64,000 nucleotides of DNA, from the NCBI GenBank assembly GCA_947164985.1, contig CAMUYI010000006.1, forward strand, positions 53,172 to 117,171. The letters are read 5' to 3'. The notes beneath the pieces are model-generated. The model was not told where the DNA came from. It ran no database searches and saw only the letters and a program-made list of their open reading frames with translations. This DNA comes from an uncultured Bacteroidales bacterium. GTDB taxonomy: Bacteria; Bacteroidota; Bacteroidia; Bacteroidales; Paludibacteraceae. Both the position numbers and the translations under genes were made by a program. Positions 35,001 through 44,517 of the stretch are shown here, piece by piece (positions within the stretch are counted from its first letter, which is position 1; every line of letters begins with the position of its first letter).

Positions 35001-35839
35001 TCCGTCGATGCCGAAGAAGACGAAGCTTGTGACTGTGAACGACCTTCATCATCCGACATCTCTTCTTCCGTTAGGTTCAACAGAATCTCATCTTGCGCCT
35101 CTTTGACGATATCTTGTTGCAGAGCAATGTCTCCAAGGTTGGTGGCTCCGCCATCTAAGATCTGCACTAACTCAATCGTTGAAAGGAAACCTTCGGCATC
35201 TACTAACAACTCCTCGTCTCCCGGCTCAATGTAATAGAATGTGAACTCACCTGCCGCATTCGTCTGAGTCGAGATGTTTTGGTTAGCCAAGGTAATGCGT
35301 GCATCCGGAATAACCTCATCTCCTCCTTCGCGAACCAAACGTCCGCGCAGTAAAATCGGCTCTTTCTTCAGTTCAGCCTTCGGCGCCTCTTCCGGCTCTG
35401 CCTCTACAATAGGTGCAGGTTCTTCCTTTGGCTCTTCCGCTACGACGGGTGCCGCTACTTCTTCCTCTTTCGGCTCCTCGGCGACAATAGGCTCTGCGAC
35501 CTCCTCAACAACAGGCTCTTCGGCTACAGCCTCTACTTTGGCCTCCTTTTGATTAGGTACTCGTTGTTCACCTACTTTGGTAACGGCTGATGGTGATAAC
35601 CAGGAGTCGATACCGCGAATTAGGATACCGTCTTTCCATTGACTCGTTCCAATTTGACGAATACGATGCTTGACTAGATAAACCCACTTTGAGATTCGCT
35701 CTCCTGTCAAATAGTGAGTTGCATCCTCATTCACCGTAACGGTGTCACCCACCTGTAGTTGAGGTGGTTGCTGTTGTTCTTGGGCACAAACCAAACTGGT
35801 TGCCAAGCACAACAGGCATAGAAGAAATGTCTTTCTCAT
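32096..35839 (-). CDS. TonB-dependent receptor-like outer membrane protein with extended N-terminus
   Basis: A 1247-residue protein with a signal peptide (MRKTFLLCLLCLATSLVCAQ). Residues about 25-90 look SH3-like (VGDTVTVNEDATHYLTGERI). Residues about 95-155 are a Glu/Pro/Ala-rich linker with repeated VAEEPKEE. Then comes a carboxypeptidase-regulatory-like beta domain (RGRLVREGGDEVIPDARITL; YYIEPGDEELLVDAEGF). The rest (about 270-1247) fits a plug plus 22-strand barrel, ending in Phe (SVTYKF). It sits 5 bp upstream of its lipoprotein partner. Substrate unknown. Confidence 0.8.
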   Translation of the reverse strand: MRKTFLLCLLCLATSLVCAQEQQQPPQLQVGDTVTVNEDATHYLTGERISKWVYLVKHRIRQIGTSQWKDGILIRGIDSWLSPSAVTKVGEQRVPNQKEAKVEAVAEEPVVEEVAEPIVAEEPKEEEVAAPVVAEEPKEEPAPIVEAEPEEAPKAELKKEPILLRGRLVREGGDEVIPDARITLANQNISTQTNAAGEFTFYYIEPGDEELLVDAEGFLSTIELVQILDGGATNLGDIALQQDIVKEAQDEILLNLTEEEMSDDEGRSQSQASSSSASTDVFNSNTSFAWSTARYRNRGYQSNVENYYIEGLNFCSQERGQFNYSAMGGLNDASRYKEVLNPIEATNFTFGGIGQSTNYLMGASRYAQGWKVGVAGTNRNYKARVNATYSSGIMNNGWAVTAQLAYRFSPYIDMKGIIGEGIKYYSLGYFLTAEKIWDNARLKLITFGAPTERGQNAAVTQEVYDLTGSIYYNPYWGYQNGQVRNSRIVKSYDPTVIAAYDYKIDENQAIKAAVGYHYSMYSNSALNFYNAPDPRPDYYRNLPSAMWDGQIANRNSKAGGAGQLFDENGNHYPWGLFIGEDANGKSFGSGFIGHDGNLVGPSVDEAQYNALVDLWKARDNKTTQIDWEGLYAANISNNAIDPNGSARYILERRHNDIQEANASFNYVNTQFDHLKMTLGVEGKFSQGIHYKTMDDLLGGNQWIDIDAFADRDIKELASNSGMTQEDIANVVKNEIRDGYDETILANGRHFGYDYRINMGNVKAWFQNEWTFNEVDLYYAIQLNYSSMQRTTNMYNGRAWYLTTLAMHTDAQNGTDNYWKYLGHQALKQLENGQVNAPGNILVGEAHHFLDPGFKLGATYKIDGRNHLKLNALAETRAPYARDAYISQRVHDRMVETIYTHDQAKNLKDFYAASEKLASVDLTYEFNYPIVRGRVTGFFTQSWDGTELNGYYDDETRTFVNQAMSGIGKRYMGVEAALAVKLGTYFTLTGVASVGDYRYTSDATSITSAENGMPMAQRDATKELIYEVRDKVLLKGLKISTGPQANASLKLSFFHPKMWFADVTVSYHDWNYLSVAPSRRMQGLFTGTRTDGTPVNGWFGDEYANAIETTDNMLLDCDMDENGNVTYKNAVLDENGVPVLKYPYNLMTMQENLAAVNPLNRFIIDASVGKLLYLPNRQSLSINLSVSNLTNNTHFKTGGYQQARLPRAVIQGEKDYHNSVITANAWKYPSKYYYAWGVNFFLSVTYKF

Positions 35840-35879
35840 AACAATTGTTTGTTAGTGTTTTTTATGGATAATTTTTATA

Positions 35880-37277
35880 TTAAAATTCTGCTGTTTTCGG
35901 AGTACGCGGGAAGGGGATCACGTCGCGTATGTTCTGCATGCCCGTCACAAAGAGCATCAATCGCTCGAAGCCCAAACCGAAACCGGCATGCGGTGCGGAA
36001 CCGAAACGACGCGTATCCAAATACCACCACATATCTTTCATCGGGATATGACGACGCTCGATCTCTTCGTTGAGCAGATCCAAACTCTCTTCACGTACAC
36101 TACCGCCGATGATCTCACCGATCTGCGGGAACAGCACATCCGTACCTTGCACCGTCTTTCCGTCTTCGTTGATCTTCATGTAGAAGGCTTTGATATCCTT
36201 CGGATAATCGGTCATGATAACCGGTTTCTTGAAGTGCTCTTCCACCAGATAACGCTCGTGTTCCGAAGCCAAATCATCGCCCCATGCACATGGGAACTCA
36301 AATTTCTTACCATTCTGAATGGCTTCTTGCAGAATGCGAATACCCTCTGTATAAGGCAAACGAATAAATTCGGTGTCGACTACAGACTTTAAACGCTCAA
36401 TCAGTCCTTTGTCAACAAATTGGTTCAAGAACTCCAGATCGTCCATACAGTGATCCAATGCCCAGCGGACACAGTACTTGATGAAGTCTTCTTCCAGATC
36501 CATCAATTCGTCCTTTTGGATAAATGCCACTTCCGGCTCGATCATCCAGAACTCCGCCAAATGACGCGGGGTATTACTGTTCTCGGCACGGAAAGTAGGA
36601 CCAAAAGTATAAATCTTACCCAACGCCATAGCGCCAAGCTCACCTTCCAACTGACCACTAACGGTCAACGCGGCCTGTTTGCCAAAGAAATCGTCGGAAT
36701 AATCAATCTGTCCGTTCTCGTCGTACTTGAGATTATACAAATTCTTTGTCGTTACTTGGAACATCTGACCTGCACCCTCGCAGTCACTCGCTGTGATAAG
36801 CGGAGTGTGGAAGTAGAAATAACCGTGCTCATGGAAGTACGTATGGATCGCCATTGCCATGTTATGACGGATACGGAATACGGCTCCAAATGTGTTGGTA
36901 CGAGGACGAAGGTGCGCAATGGTACGTAAAAACTCCATGCTCAATCCCTTTTTCTGTAACGGATATTTCTCTGGATCGGCAGTACCGTACACCTCCAAAT
37001 CCTTAAGTTGGATCTCAACGGACTGACCCGCTCCTTGGCTCTCTACCAAGATACCGGTTGCCGAGATACATGAACCCGTAGTAACGAGTTTGAGACGCTC
37101 CTCATCAAAAGTTGCCAAATCAACTACGATCTGGATATTTTTAATCGTAGAACCGTCGTTAAGGGCGATGAACGATACATTCTTATTTCCACGACGACTG
37201 CGAACCCAGCCTCGTACGTTGATCTCTGACCCAAAATCGGTACGCTTCAATGCGTCTATAATTACTGTTCTTTGCAT
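35880..37277 (-). CDS. asnS: Asparaginyl-tRNA synthetase
   Basis: A 465-residue class IIb synthetase. N-terminal OB fold ([20 protein letters not shown]). Motif 2 region: [20 protein letters not shown], with the Asn-type RAENS. Motif 3: [20 protein letters not shown]. It charges tRNA-Asn. 3 bp downstream of dnaB and 40 bp upstream of the receptor gene. A housekeeping gene. Confidence 0.93.
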   Translation of the reverse strand: MQRTVIIDALKRTDFGSEINVRGWVRSRRGNKNVSFIALNDGSTIKNIQIVVDLATFDEERLKLVTTGSCISATGILVESQGAGQSVEIQLKDLEVYGTADPEKYPLQKKGLSMEFLRTIAHLRPRTNTFGAVFRIRHNMAMAIHTYFHEHGYFYFHTPLITASDCEGAGQMFQVTTKNLYNLKYDENGQIDYSDDFFGKQAALTVSGQLEGELGAMALGKIYTFGPTFRAENSNTPRHLAEFWMIEPEVAFIQKDELMDLEEDFIKYCVRWALDHCMDDLEFLNQFVDKGLIERLKSVVDTEFIRLPYTEGIRILQEAIQNGKKFEFPCAWGDDLASEHERYLVEEHFKKPVIMTDYPKDIKAFYMKINEDGKTVQGTDVLFPQIGEIIGGSVREESLDLLNEEIERRHIPMKDMWWYLDTRRFGSAPHAGFGLGFERLMLFVTGMQNIRDVIPFPRTPKTAEF

Positions 37278-37280
37278 ATA

Positions 37281-38798
37281 TTATAATTGAAATTGACTTA
37301 TATCTTCTCCTAAAGTGTTCATACTCGATTGAATAGACATCCCTTCGGATGCTGCAGGTATGTTGCCTAATTCATCCGGATCAACGGCCTCCTCCTCGTT
37401 CTGGAATTTGGCATACTTGCCGCGGAATCGTAACCATATACTGTCGGTAGCACCGTTACGGTGCTTGGCAACAATAATTTGCGCCAGACCACGCAAGTCT
37501 TTACCCGTCTTGTCATCATTATAAAGGTGGTAATACTCCGGTCGGTGAATGAAACAAACCATATCGGCATCTTGCTCGATAGCACCGGATTCACGCAAGT
37601 CACTTAACTGCGGGGTCTTACCTTCCACACCCTGACGTGCCTCTACACCACGGTTCAACTGCGACAACGCGATGATAGGGATATCCAACTCTTTGGCTAA
37701 CGCCTTCAAGTTACGGGAGATGATACTTACCTCTTGTTCACGGCTTCCGAAAGACGAACCCTGTGCGTTCATCAATTGCAAGTAGTCGATGATAATAAGC
37801 TGGATGCCTTTCTCGCGAACTAACTTGCGCGCTTTGGAACGTAACTCAAAAATCGACAACGAAGGCGTATCGTCTAGATAGAGTGGCTTGCCCTTCATGA
37901 TATTGACCTTTGTATTCAGACGTTTTGAGTCCTCTTTGCTCATCTTACCCGTCTTGATCTTATCGCCTTCCAACTCACATACATTCATGATCAAACGGTT
38001 CACCAATTGCACGTTACTCATCTCCAGCGAGAAAATAGCAACCGGTATCTCATGATCAATCGCCATGTTCTTGGCCATGGAAAGTACAAAAGCCGTCTTA
38101 CCCATCGCCGGACGAGCCGCAATGATGATCAAGTCCGGAGTCTGCCATCCCGAGGTAATCTTATCCAAAGCATGGAAACCCGAAGGAATACCGGATATCG
38201 AACCCGTGTTCATGGCAGCTTTCTCCATACGCTTGAATGCTTCTTCGATCACTGGATCAATCTGCGTTACATCGCGTTTCTGGGCACGTTGACTTATCTC
38301 AAAAATACCCGACTCAGCAGTCTGCATCAATTCATCTACGTCTTGCGTCTCGTCAAAACCCATCTCTTCAATCTGGGCTGCCAATGCAATCACGTCACGC
38401 GCTGTCGCCTTCTTGGCAATCACTTCTGCGTGATACCGTAAGTGAGCCGTGGAGGCAACACGACGGGTCAAATCTGCCAGGTAGACAACGCCTCCGGCTT
38501 TCTCTAACGTACCCAAGGTGCGCATTTTTTCACCTACGGTCATTACGTCTATCGGTTGGTCTTTGATGGCCAACTCACGGATGGCTTCGTATACCAAACG
38601 GTTCTGATCTTTATAGAATACCTCCGGACGCAACAAATCAGCTACCGTTCCGTAAGCATCTTTCTCCAGCATGATAGCACCCAACACGGAGTCTTCCAAC
38701 TCCTGCGCCTGAGGGGGTAACTTACCCATCTCATTGGCACCTACCTTGATCACAGTGGTCTGTTGAGTACGTTTGTTATTTTTGCTTGTTCCTGCCAT
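37281..38798 (-). CDS. dnaB: Replicative DNA helicase
   Basis: A 505-residue DnaB. The N-terminal domain starts PPQAQELEDSVLGAIMLEKD. The RecA-like core has Walker A ARPAMGKTAFVLSMAKNMA, Walker B LIIIDYLQLMN, and the QLNRGVEARQ and DLRESGAIEQDAD motifs. It unwinds DNA at the fork as a hexamer. Overlaps the MeaB gene by 23 bp. This chromosomal DnaB is distinct from the element primase-ATPase. Confidence 0.95.
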   Translation of the reverse strand: MAGTSKNNKRTQQTTVIKVGANEMGKLPPQAQELEDSVLGAIMLEKDAYGTVADLLRPEVFYKDQNRLVYEAIRELAIKDQPIDVMTVGEKMRTLGTLEKAGGVVYLADLTRRVASTAHLRYHAEVIAKKATARDVIALAAQIEEMGFDETQDVDELMQTAESGIFEISQRAQKRDVTQIDPVIEEAFKRMEKAAMNTGSISGIPSGFHALDKITSGWQTPDLIIIAARPAMGKTAFVLSMAKNMAIDHEIPVAIFSLEMSNVQLVNRLIMNVCELEGDKIKTGKMSKEDSKRLNTKVNIMKGKPLYLDDTPSLSIFELRSKARKLVREKGIQLIIIDYLQLMNAQGSSFGSREQEVSIISRNLKALAKELDIPIIALSQLNRGVEARQGVEGKTPQLSDLRESGAIEQDADMVCFIHRPEYYHLYNDDKTGKDLRGLAQIIVAKHRNGATDSIWLRFRGKYAKFQNEEEAVDPDELGNIPAASEGMSIQSSMNTLGEDISQFQL

Positions 38799-39873
38799 AT
38801 TCTGTCAGTAAGTTGTGTGCAGCAATAAAACTGCTTATCTCGTTATTGAGCACCTGTCGTTCGGCTACTTCAATCTGGTGCTCCATCTGCTCGTTCTTAT
38901 AGAAACCGTCTAGCAGTGCCTGATTGATCGTCTCATACATCCAATACTTGGCCTGCTCGGTGCGGTGGGTGTCGAAATAACCGTTCGCTTTCGTGAAGCG
39001 GATATATTCCTCAATATTCTCCCATACTTCCATCACACCGCTGTGGTCTATTGACGAGCAACATATCGCCTCGGGTTTCCATCCGGACTCAGGAGGAGGG
39101 AAGAGAGCCAAGGCGTTCTTGAAACTCACACGCGCGGCGCGTGCGCGTTCTATATTATTACCATCGCATTTATTGATAGCGATGCCGTCCGCCATCTCCA
39201 TGATACCGCGTTTGATACCCTGCAACTCATCGCCTGTACCGGTCACTTGCAGCAACAGGAAATAGTCCACCATCGAGTGGGCAGCCGTTTCCGATTGACC
39301 CACACCTACGGTCTCCAGTAATATCGTATCAAAACCGGCCGCCTCACAAAGCACGATTGTCTCTCGCGTTTTACGTGCCACACCGCCTAACGAACCCGCA
39401 CTCGGACTCGGACGGATGAATGCGTTCGACTTGACGGACAACTCGTTCATACGCGTCTTATCGCCCAAAATTGAACCCTTACTGCGTTCCGACGAAGGGT
39501 CGATAGCGAGTACCGCTAACTTCTTACCCTTGTCGCACAAATCACTTCCCAAGGCTTCGATAAACGTCGATTTACCTGCGCCCGGTACACCGGTGATACC
39601 TACGCGAATCGAGTTGCCGGCATAGGGCAGGCATAACTCAATCACTTTCTGCGCTATCGCCTGATCGGCCAGCAGATTACTCTCCACAAGCGTCACAGCC
39701 TGACTTAGAATCGTCATATCACCACGGCGGATACCCTCGAAATACGCTTCGGGGGTAAGCACCGTCTTTTTGCGGCGGAAAGTGGAGTAGGGATTGACGC
39801 TCGGCAGGTTCTCTACACCTGCGTTCACTGTCAATCCTTTGTACTCATCGCTATTTTCCGGATGGTCTATCAT
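38776..39873 (-). CDS. meaB: MeaB/ArgK-type G3E GTPase
   Basis: A 365-residue GTPase: Walker A GVPGAGKSTFIEAL, then AIDPSSERSKGSILGDKTRM, VGVGQSE and INKCDG. MeaB chaperones load and protect adenosylcobalamin in methylmalonyl-CoA mutase. The mutase itself is not in the window. The start overlaps the DUF1573 stop (4 bp), and its 3' end overlaps dnaB. Confidence 0.9.
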   Translation of the reverse strand: MIDHPENSDEYKGLTVNAGVENLPSVNPYSTFRRKKTVLTPEAYFEGIRRGDMTILSQAVTLVESNLLADQAIAQKVIELCLPYAGNSIRVGITGVPGAGKSTFIEALGSDLCDKGKKLAVLAIDPSSERSKGSILGDKTRMNELSVKSNAFIRPSPSAGSLGGVARKTRETIVLCEAAGFDTILLETVGVGQSETAAHSMVDYFLLLQVTGTGDELQGIKRGIMEMADGIAINKCDGNNIERARAARVSFKNALALFPPPESGWKPEAICCSSIDHSGVMEVWENIEEYIRFTKANGYFDTHRTEQAKYWMYETINQALLDGFYKNEQMEHQIEVAERQVLNNEISSFIAAHNLLTEYGRNKQK

Positions 39874-40949
39874 TCAACGGTAAAGTTGAGTTTGATTTTC
39901 TTAATCGCGTTTTGGTAATCATTGGTAATGACGATGATCTCGCGGCTGTAGTTACCCGGATTGAGGGCCTTGGCGTTGATCTCAACAGTCACAGCTTCTT
40001 TCTTACCCGACTTGATGGCTTTGGGCGCCTTGCAAACGAGGGTCTTGTCCATGCAGTATGCACGGCGTATCTCCAGCGGGTTCACACCGATATTCTTAAT
40101 CGGCATCTTGAATTTCAGAACCTTACCGGCAGCTACCTTGCCTGCATTGAACTCGTTCTGAGTCTCAATGATCGGCGCTTGTTGCTTCTGCTCCGGAGTC
40201 ATGGCCGAGAAATCTTCTACGATATTGGCTTTGATAGTCAACTTGTGTGCGTCGTCAATCACTTTTTTGCCGTCGATCACTACGTATGCATTTACCTCTA
40301 CCGGACCGTACAACTTGGTCGCTTTGCTATCCAATGCGAAGATGAATTTACCTACCTCGTTCGGCTTAACGGCCGGCAAGGTTACTTGGTTAATAACATA
40401 ATTATCTGCTGCATTGGTAGCCAACTCAACATTGTGATCCTCTTTGGTGAGGTTCGTGTACTCCAAGTCTCCGGATTTGTTCTCGCCTTTCTTAACGGTA
40501 CCCAGATCCAGTACCAAACCCTTCATACTCAAATCACCTACAGCTACATTGTATTTGTTTACCGGCTTGGCTTGCTTTGGAATAACCTCACCCTTGATAT
40601 ACACGCGCGTCGTAGCCTCGGTTGCATTGGAGGTGATAGTAACGGTTTTCTGGAAACGACCCGGACGACCGTTCGGGTTGTATGTCACCGTGATACTACC
40701 GGTCTGACCCGGCTCAATCGGCTCTTTCGTCCAAGTAGGAGTCGTACATCCGCAACTGGCGCGTACATTACTCAATACCAACGGAGCCATACCTTCGTTC
40801 TTAAAACTGAATACCGTCGAAACACGACCGTCTGACTCATTGATCTTACCGAAGTCATGCTCCGTCTTCTCAAACGTAATTACCGGTTGTTGTGCGATCG
40901 CGGCTACTGCCATCAGAGCCACGCAGAGAGTACTTAAAATCTTTTTCAT
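39870..40949 (-). CDS. DUF1573 exported protein
   Basis: A 359-residue exported protein (signal MKKILSTLCVALMAVAAIAQ). Residues about 25-130 are a DUF1573 immunoglobulin-like domain: EHDFGKINE, then SCGCTTPTWTKEPIEPGQTG. A similar but weaker repeat lies in the second half (NAGKVAAGKVLKFKMPIKNI). Often found in Bacteroidetes; function not established. Stop overlaps the MeaB start; 36 bp separate its start from the rel stop. Confidence 0.8.
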   Translation of the reverse strand: MKKILSTLCVALMAVAAIAQQPVITFEKTEHDFGKINESDGRVSTVFSFKNEGMAPLVLSNVRASCGCTTPTWTKEPIEPGQTGSITVTYNPNGRPGRFQKTVTITSNATEATTRVYIKGEVIPKQAKPVNKYNVAVGDLSMKGLVLDLGTVKKGENKSGDLEYTNLTKEDHNVELATNAADNYVINQVTLPAVKPNEVGKFIFALDSKATKLYGPVEVNAYVVIDGKKVIDDAHKLTIKANIVEDFSAMTPEQKQQAPIIETQNEFNAGKVAAGKVLKFKMPIKNIGVNPLEIRRAYCMDKTLVCKAPKAIKSGKKEAVTVEINAKALNPGNYSREIIVITNDYQNAIKKIKLNFTVE

Positions 40950-40985
40950 AATCTATAAACTATAAAACTTTAAACTTTCATTCTT
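40950..40985. repeat. Heptamer-like AACTTTC repeats between DUF1573 and rel genes
   Basis: TATAAAACTTTAAACTTTCATTCTTTCAACTTTCC is a degenerate tandem of an AACTTTC-type unit. It lies in a short intergenic gap and continues into the end of rel. Confidence 0.55.
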
Positions 40986-43235
40986 TCAACTTTCCACTAT
41001 TCGTCTGACATCCTTGATGTTTTCAATCTTGCGAATGGCTTTCAGTAGGGCTTCCAATTCGCTCTTGTCATATACGTAGATCTCCATCGTGCCTTGGAAA
41101 ATACCGTCGTCACTGGAGATATTGATGGCACGCATGTTGATGTGAAAATCCGTACTGATCGTTTGTAGTACGCGGATAAACACACCGAACTTATCTATAC
41201 CCTTCAATTCTATCGTTTCTACAAAGGACTGTACGCGGTGCGTGTTCCAAGTTGCTGAATAGATTCGCTTGCCATAACTGGTCTTCAGCAAAGCTGCTTC
41301 GGGACAATCGATCTTATGAATATGCATCACACCTTTCTCGTCCTGATAGCCCAGCACCTCATCGCCCGGAATAGGATGACAACAATGGCTGAGCATATAT
41401 TCCTTGCCTAAGTTCTCGTCTGTCAATACAATGGCATGCGAGTTCTTCTTGCCGTCTTTCGGCTTCGGTTGCTCCGTCTCTGTCGGCTCACTTTGATGCT
41501 TGGCCGGCTCCGCTTTTTTCTTACCCATGAACGGAATATACTCGCGCCAGCCGCGTTTGGGGAAGACGATATCATGGATGTTATTCAACCGTATATTGCC
41601 TTGTCCCACTTGCGCATAAAGTTCCGCCGGTTGCGTCATTTCGTAGAACGTCAACAATCGTGCCAAAGCCATATCATGGTTCGCCGCCAAGTCCTTATCC
41701 ATCTGGATAGCATCCTCTACCAACTGCTCGCCATGCTTGATATAACGGCGTTCCTCGCGACGAAAATAAGCGTTCAAACCACTCTTTGCTTTAGCCGTCG
41801 TTACCATCTTGAACCATTCTTTCTGCGGATGCTGACTGTTCGAGGTCAATATCTCAACCTGGTCGCCGCCTTTGAGTTGATAGGATAGCGGTACAAGGGC
41901 ATGGTTCACTTTCGCTCCGATACAATGTTCACCCAATTCGGAGTGGAGTAGGAATGCAAAATCAAGGGCTGTCGCTCCCAGCGGTAAGGTCTTTAACTCA
42001 CCTGCTGGCGTGAATACAAACACCTCTTGTGCGTACAGGTTCAACTTGATATTGCCCAAAAACTCCATCGCGTCTTTCTCCGGGTGGGCAAGGATCTCCT
42101 TGATTTCCTGAATCCATTTGTCCAAACCGTCGTCTGACTCGCCTGTCTTGTATTTCCAATGCGCGGCATAGCCGTGTTCAGCGATCTCGTGCATTCGGTC
42201 CGTACGGATTTGCACCTCAATCCACTCGCCGTTCTTACCCATTACCGTCACATGCAACGCCTCGTATCCGTTCGCCTTAGGTGTCGAAATCCAGTCGCGG
42301 ATACGTTCCGGGTGCGGACGGTAGATCTCCGTGATCGCGGAGTATATCATCCAGCATTGGTCTTTCTCGCTCATCGACTCGTTCGGCGTGAAGATGATAC
42401 GCACCGCCATCAGATCATAGACATCCTCAAACGCGCATTGCTTGCTCATCATCTTCTTCCAGATGGAATAGACCGATTTGATGCGCTCCTTCATGGTGAA
42501 CGAATAACCCATACTCGTCAACCGTTCGCGGATAGGAGCCGTGAAGACCTCGTAATCTTCCAACTTGCTGGCTTTGATCTTCTCTAACTTGTCGTTAATC
42601 TCCTTCCAGGTCTCGGGGTGCTCGTATTTGAAACTCAAGTCCTCCAACTCCGTCTTGATCGGGAAAAGACCCAAACGGTGCGCCAACGGCGCGTAGATAT
42701 ATTGCGTCTCACCGGCAATCTTATACTGCTTGTCCTTGCGTTGCGAACCCAAGGTGCGCATGTTGTGAAGCCGGTCGGCGATCTTAATCAATACCACGCG
42801 GATATCATCGCTGATGGTCAATAGCAACTTACGGAAATTCTCCGCTTGCTCACTCGCTTGGTCACCGAACACACCGCCGCTGATCTTGGTCAGTCCGGCT
42901 ACGATCTGTGCAATCTTGTCGCCAAACAAACCTCGGATATCTTGCTCCGTGTAATCGGTGTCTTCCACTACGTCATGCAAGAGCGCCGAACAGATACTCG
43001 TGCTACCCAAACCGATTTCTTTCACGCAGATACGCGCGACAGCAAGCGGATGCATGATATACGGCTCTCCACTCAATCGACGCACACCATAATGCGCTTT
43101 ATGCGCAAAATTGAAGGCATGCGTGATCAACTCCACTTTCTGACGGTGAGGAGTGTGCGCATAATCGTCCAACAACGCTTCAAACTCGCGTTGGATCATC
43201 AATTCTTCTTCCTGTGTGAACTCACTTTGCTGCAT
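40986..43235 (-). CDS. rel: Bifunctional (p)ppGpp synthetase/hydrolase
   Basis: A 749-residue RelA/SpoT-type enzyme. The HD hydrolase domain is intact (LLHDVVEDTDYTEQDIRGLF). The synthetase domain carries DVYDLMAVRIIFTPNESMSE. TGS (EVFVFTPAGELKTLPLGATA) and C-terminal ACT domains (IELKGIDKFGVFIRVLQTIS) follow. It makes and breaks the stringent alarmone. Its own promoter lies at 43255-43286. Followed by the DUF1573 gene. Confidence 0.94.
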   Translation of the reverse strand: MQQSEFTQEEELMIQREFEALLDDYAHTPHRQKVELITHAFNFAHKAHYGVRRLSGEPYIMHPLAVARICVKEIGLGSTSICSALLHDVVEDTDYTEQDIRGLFGDKIAQIVAGLTKISGGVFGDQASEQAENFRKLLLTISDDIRVVLIKIADRLHNMRTLGSQRKDKQYKIAGETQYIYAPLAHRLGLFPIKTELEDLSFKYEHPETWKEINDKLEKIKASKLEDYEVFTAPIRERLTSMGYSFTMKERIKSVYSIWKKMMSKQCAFEDVYDLMAVRIIFTPNESMSEKDQCWMIYSAITEIYRPHPERIRDWISTPKANGYEALHVTVMGKNGEWIEVQIRTDRMHEIAEHGYAAHWKYKTGESDDGLDKWIQEIKEILAHPEKDAMEFLGNIKLNLYAQEVFVFTPAGELKTLPLGATALDFAFLLHSELGEHCIGAKVNHALVPLSYQLKGGDQVEILTSNSQHPQKEWFKMVTTAKAKSGLNAYFRREERRYIKHGEQLVEDAIQMDKDLAANHDMALARLLTFYEMTQPAELYAQVGQGNIRLNNIHDIVFPKRGWREYIPFMGKKKAEPAKHQSEPTETEQPKPKDGKKNSHAIVLTDENLGKEYMLSHCCHPIPGDEVLGYQDEKGVMHIHKIDCPEAALLKTSYGKRIYSATWNTHRVQSFVETIELKGIDKFGVFIRVLQTISTDFHINMRAINISSDDGIFQGTMEIYVYDKSELEALLKAIRKIENIKDVRRIVES

Positions 43236-43254
43236 ACATAGCCAAAATACCGCG

Positions 43255-43286
43255 CAAAATTACAACTTTTTTTTCATATATGCAAG
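43255..43286 (-). promoter_or_regulatory. Promoter of rel
   Basis: CTTG (43286-43283), 20 nt, TAATTTTG (43262-43255) on the minus strand. Confidence 0.7.
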
Positions 43287-43337
43287 CGCACGCGCATTTT
43301 ATTTGGGAAAAAGTGTGTTTTTTTTGCTAAAAAGAAA

Positions 43338-43371
43338 AATTTTCAATTTTCAATTTTCAATTTTCAATTTA
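43338..43371. repeat. TTTTCAA repeats upstream of the amidase gene
   Basis: TTTTCAA is repeated four to five times in tandem in the leader between the rel promoter and the amidase -7 box. The same kind of unit appears in other gaps and in some coding regions of this window. Confidence 0.6.
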
Positions 43372-43377
43372 AAAGAG

Positions 43378-43385
43378 TACCTTTG
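43378..43385 (+). promoter_or_regulatory. -7 box of the amidase promoter
   Basis: TACCTTTG at 43378-43385. The expected -33 position falls within the TTTTCAA repeats, where no perfect TTTG is present. ATG follows at 43414. Confidence 0.5.
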
Positions 43386-43413
43386 CAGCCGATTTGATGT
43401 AATTTGGCTTATA

Positions 43414-44508
43414 ATGCGAAGAATTATACATATACTGCTGGCAGCTCTCTTGGCGCTTCCCCTCATGGCGGAGAAACCTTATACTCTCGTTCTTGATGCC
43501 GGGCACGGCGGAAAAGACCCGGGTGCGGTAGGGAAATTCTCTCAAGAGAAAGACCTCAACCTCAAGCTGGTATTGGCGGTGGGTAAACAAATCAATGAGC
43601 AATATCCCGATGTGAACGTCGTATATACCCGCTCAACGGATGTTTTCATTCCGCTCCAGAAGCGCGCGGATATTGCCAATAAAGCAAACGCCGACCTCTT
43701 CATCTCCATCCATACCAACTCGGCGGAGAAAAAAGAACCGCGGGGTGTAGAGACTTTCATCCTTGGTACCGACCGAATGGAAGCGAACCTTGACGTGGCC
43801 ATGCGTGAGAATGCGGTGATCAAACTGGAGGCGGACTACAACACGACTTACCAAGGCTTCGATCCGAACTCGATTGACTCCTATATCATGTTCGAACTCA
43901 TGCAAAACAGCTATATGGATCAATCGCTTCGTTTTGCCGAACAAGTCCAACAACGCTTTGTCGGACATCTCAACCGTGCTGACCGAGGCGTACGCCAGGC
44001 TGCTTTCTGGGTGCTGCTCAAGACCGCTTGCCCTTCCATCCTCTTTGAGATGGGCTTCATCTCGAATCCCGAAGAAGAGCGGTTTATGAATGAACCCGCC
44101 TCGATAGCCCAGATGGCGAATGCACTCGTCAACGCCTTTGGCGCGTATACCCACAAACAAGCGGTGCGCAAAGAGGCACTTACTATTGATACCACCGCGC
44201 AAGCCGTTGATATGCCAAATCAGACTAGCGACATACTATCGAGAGAGAATCGAGACGGACTCATCTCGGAGGAAAGTACTGTGCAACACGAGTTCAAAAC
44301 ATACTACGCTGTGCAGATTTGTGCCTCCAAGACGCCCCTCGCCGCCAACGATCCAAAACTGCAAAATCAACCCTGCGACACCATTCATGCCGGCGAATGG
44401 ATCAAATACTACACCGCCGTGGACACCGATCGCGAACAAGTAGCGGCTAAACTGCCGGCCCTCAAAGTCCTGTTCCCGGACTGCTGGATTATATCGTTTA
44501 AAAAATAA
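43414..44508 (+). CDS. N-acetylmuramoyl-L-alanine amidase (Amidase_3)
   Basis: A 364-residue exported amidase. Start ATG 43414 (MRRIIHILLAALLALPLMAE, signal peptide) lies downstream of the -7 box; the longer frame to 43216 is excluded. Zinc and catalytic sites: His in DAGHGGKDPG, Glu in SQEKDLNL, His in ISIHTNSAE, Glu in LFEMGFISNPEEE. It cleaves the lactyl-peptide amide bond of peptidoglycan at cell division. The C-terminal part (about 290-364, FKTYYAVQICASK) looks like a SPOR-type domain. Confidence 0.9.
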   Translation: MRRIIHILLAALLALPLMAEKPYTLVLDAGHGGKDPGAVGKFSQEKDLNLKLVLAVGKQINEQYPDVNVVYTRSTDVFIPLQKRADIANKANADLFISIHTNSAEKKEPRGVETFILGTDRMEANLDVAMRENAVIKLEADYNTTYQGFDPNSIDSYIMFELMQNSYMDQSLRFAEQVQQRFVGHLNRADRGVRQAAFWVLLKTACPSILFEMGFISNPEEERFMNEPASIAQMANALVNAFGAYTHKQAVRKEALTIDTTAQAVDMPNQTSDILSRENRDGLISEESTVQHEFKTYYAVQICASKTPLAANDPKLQNQPCDTIHAGEWIKYYTAVDTDREQVAAKLPALKVLFPDCWIISFKK

Positions 44509-44517
44509 AACATTTAT

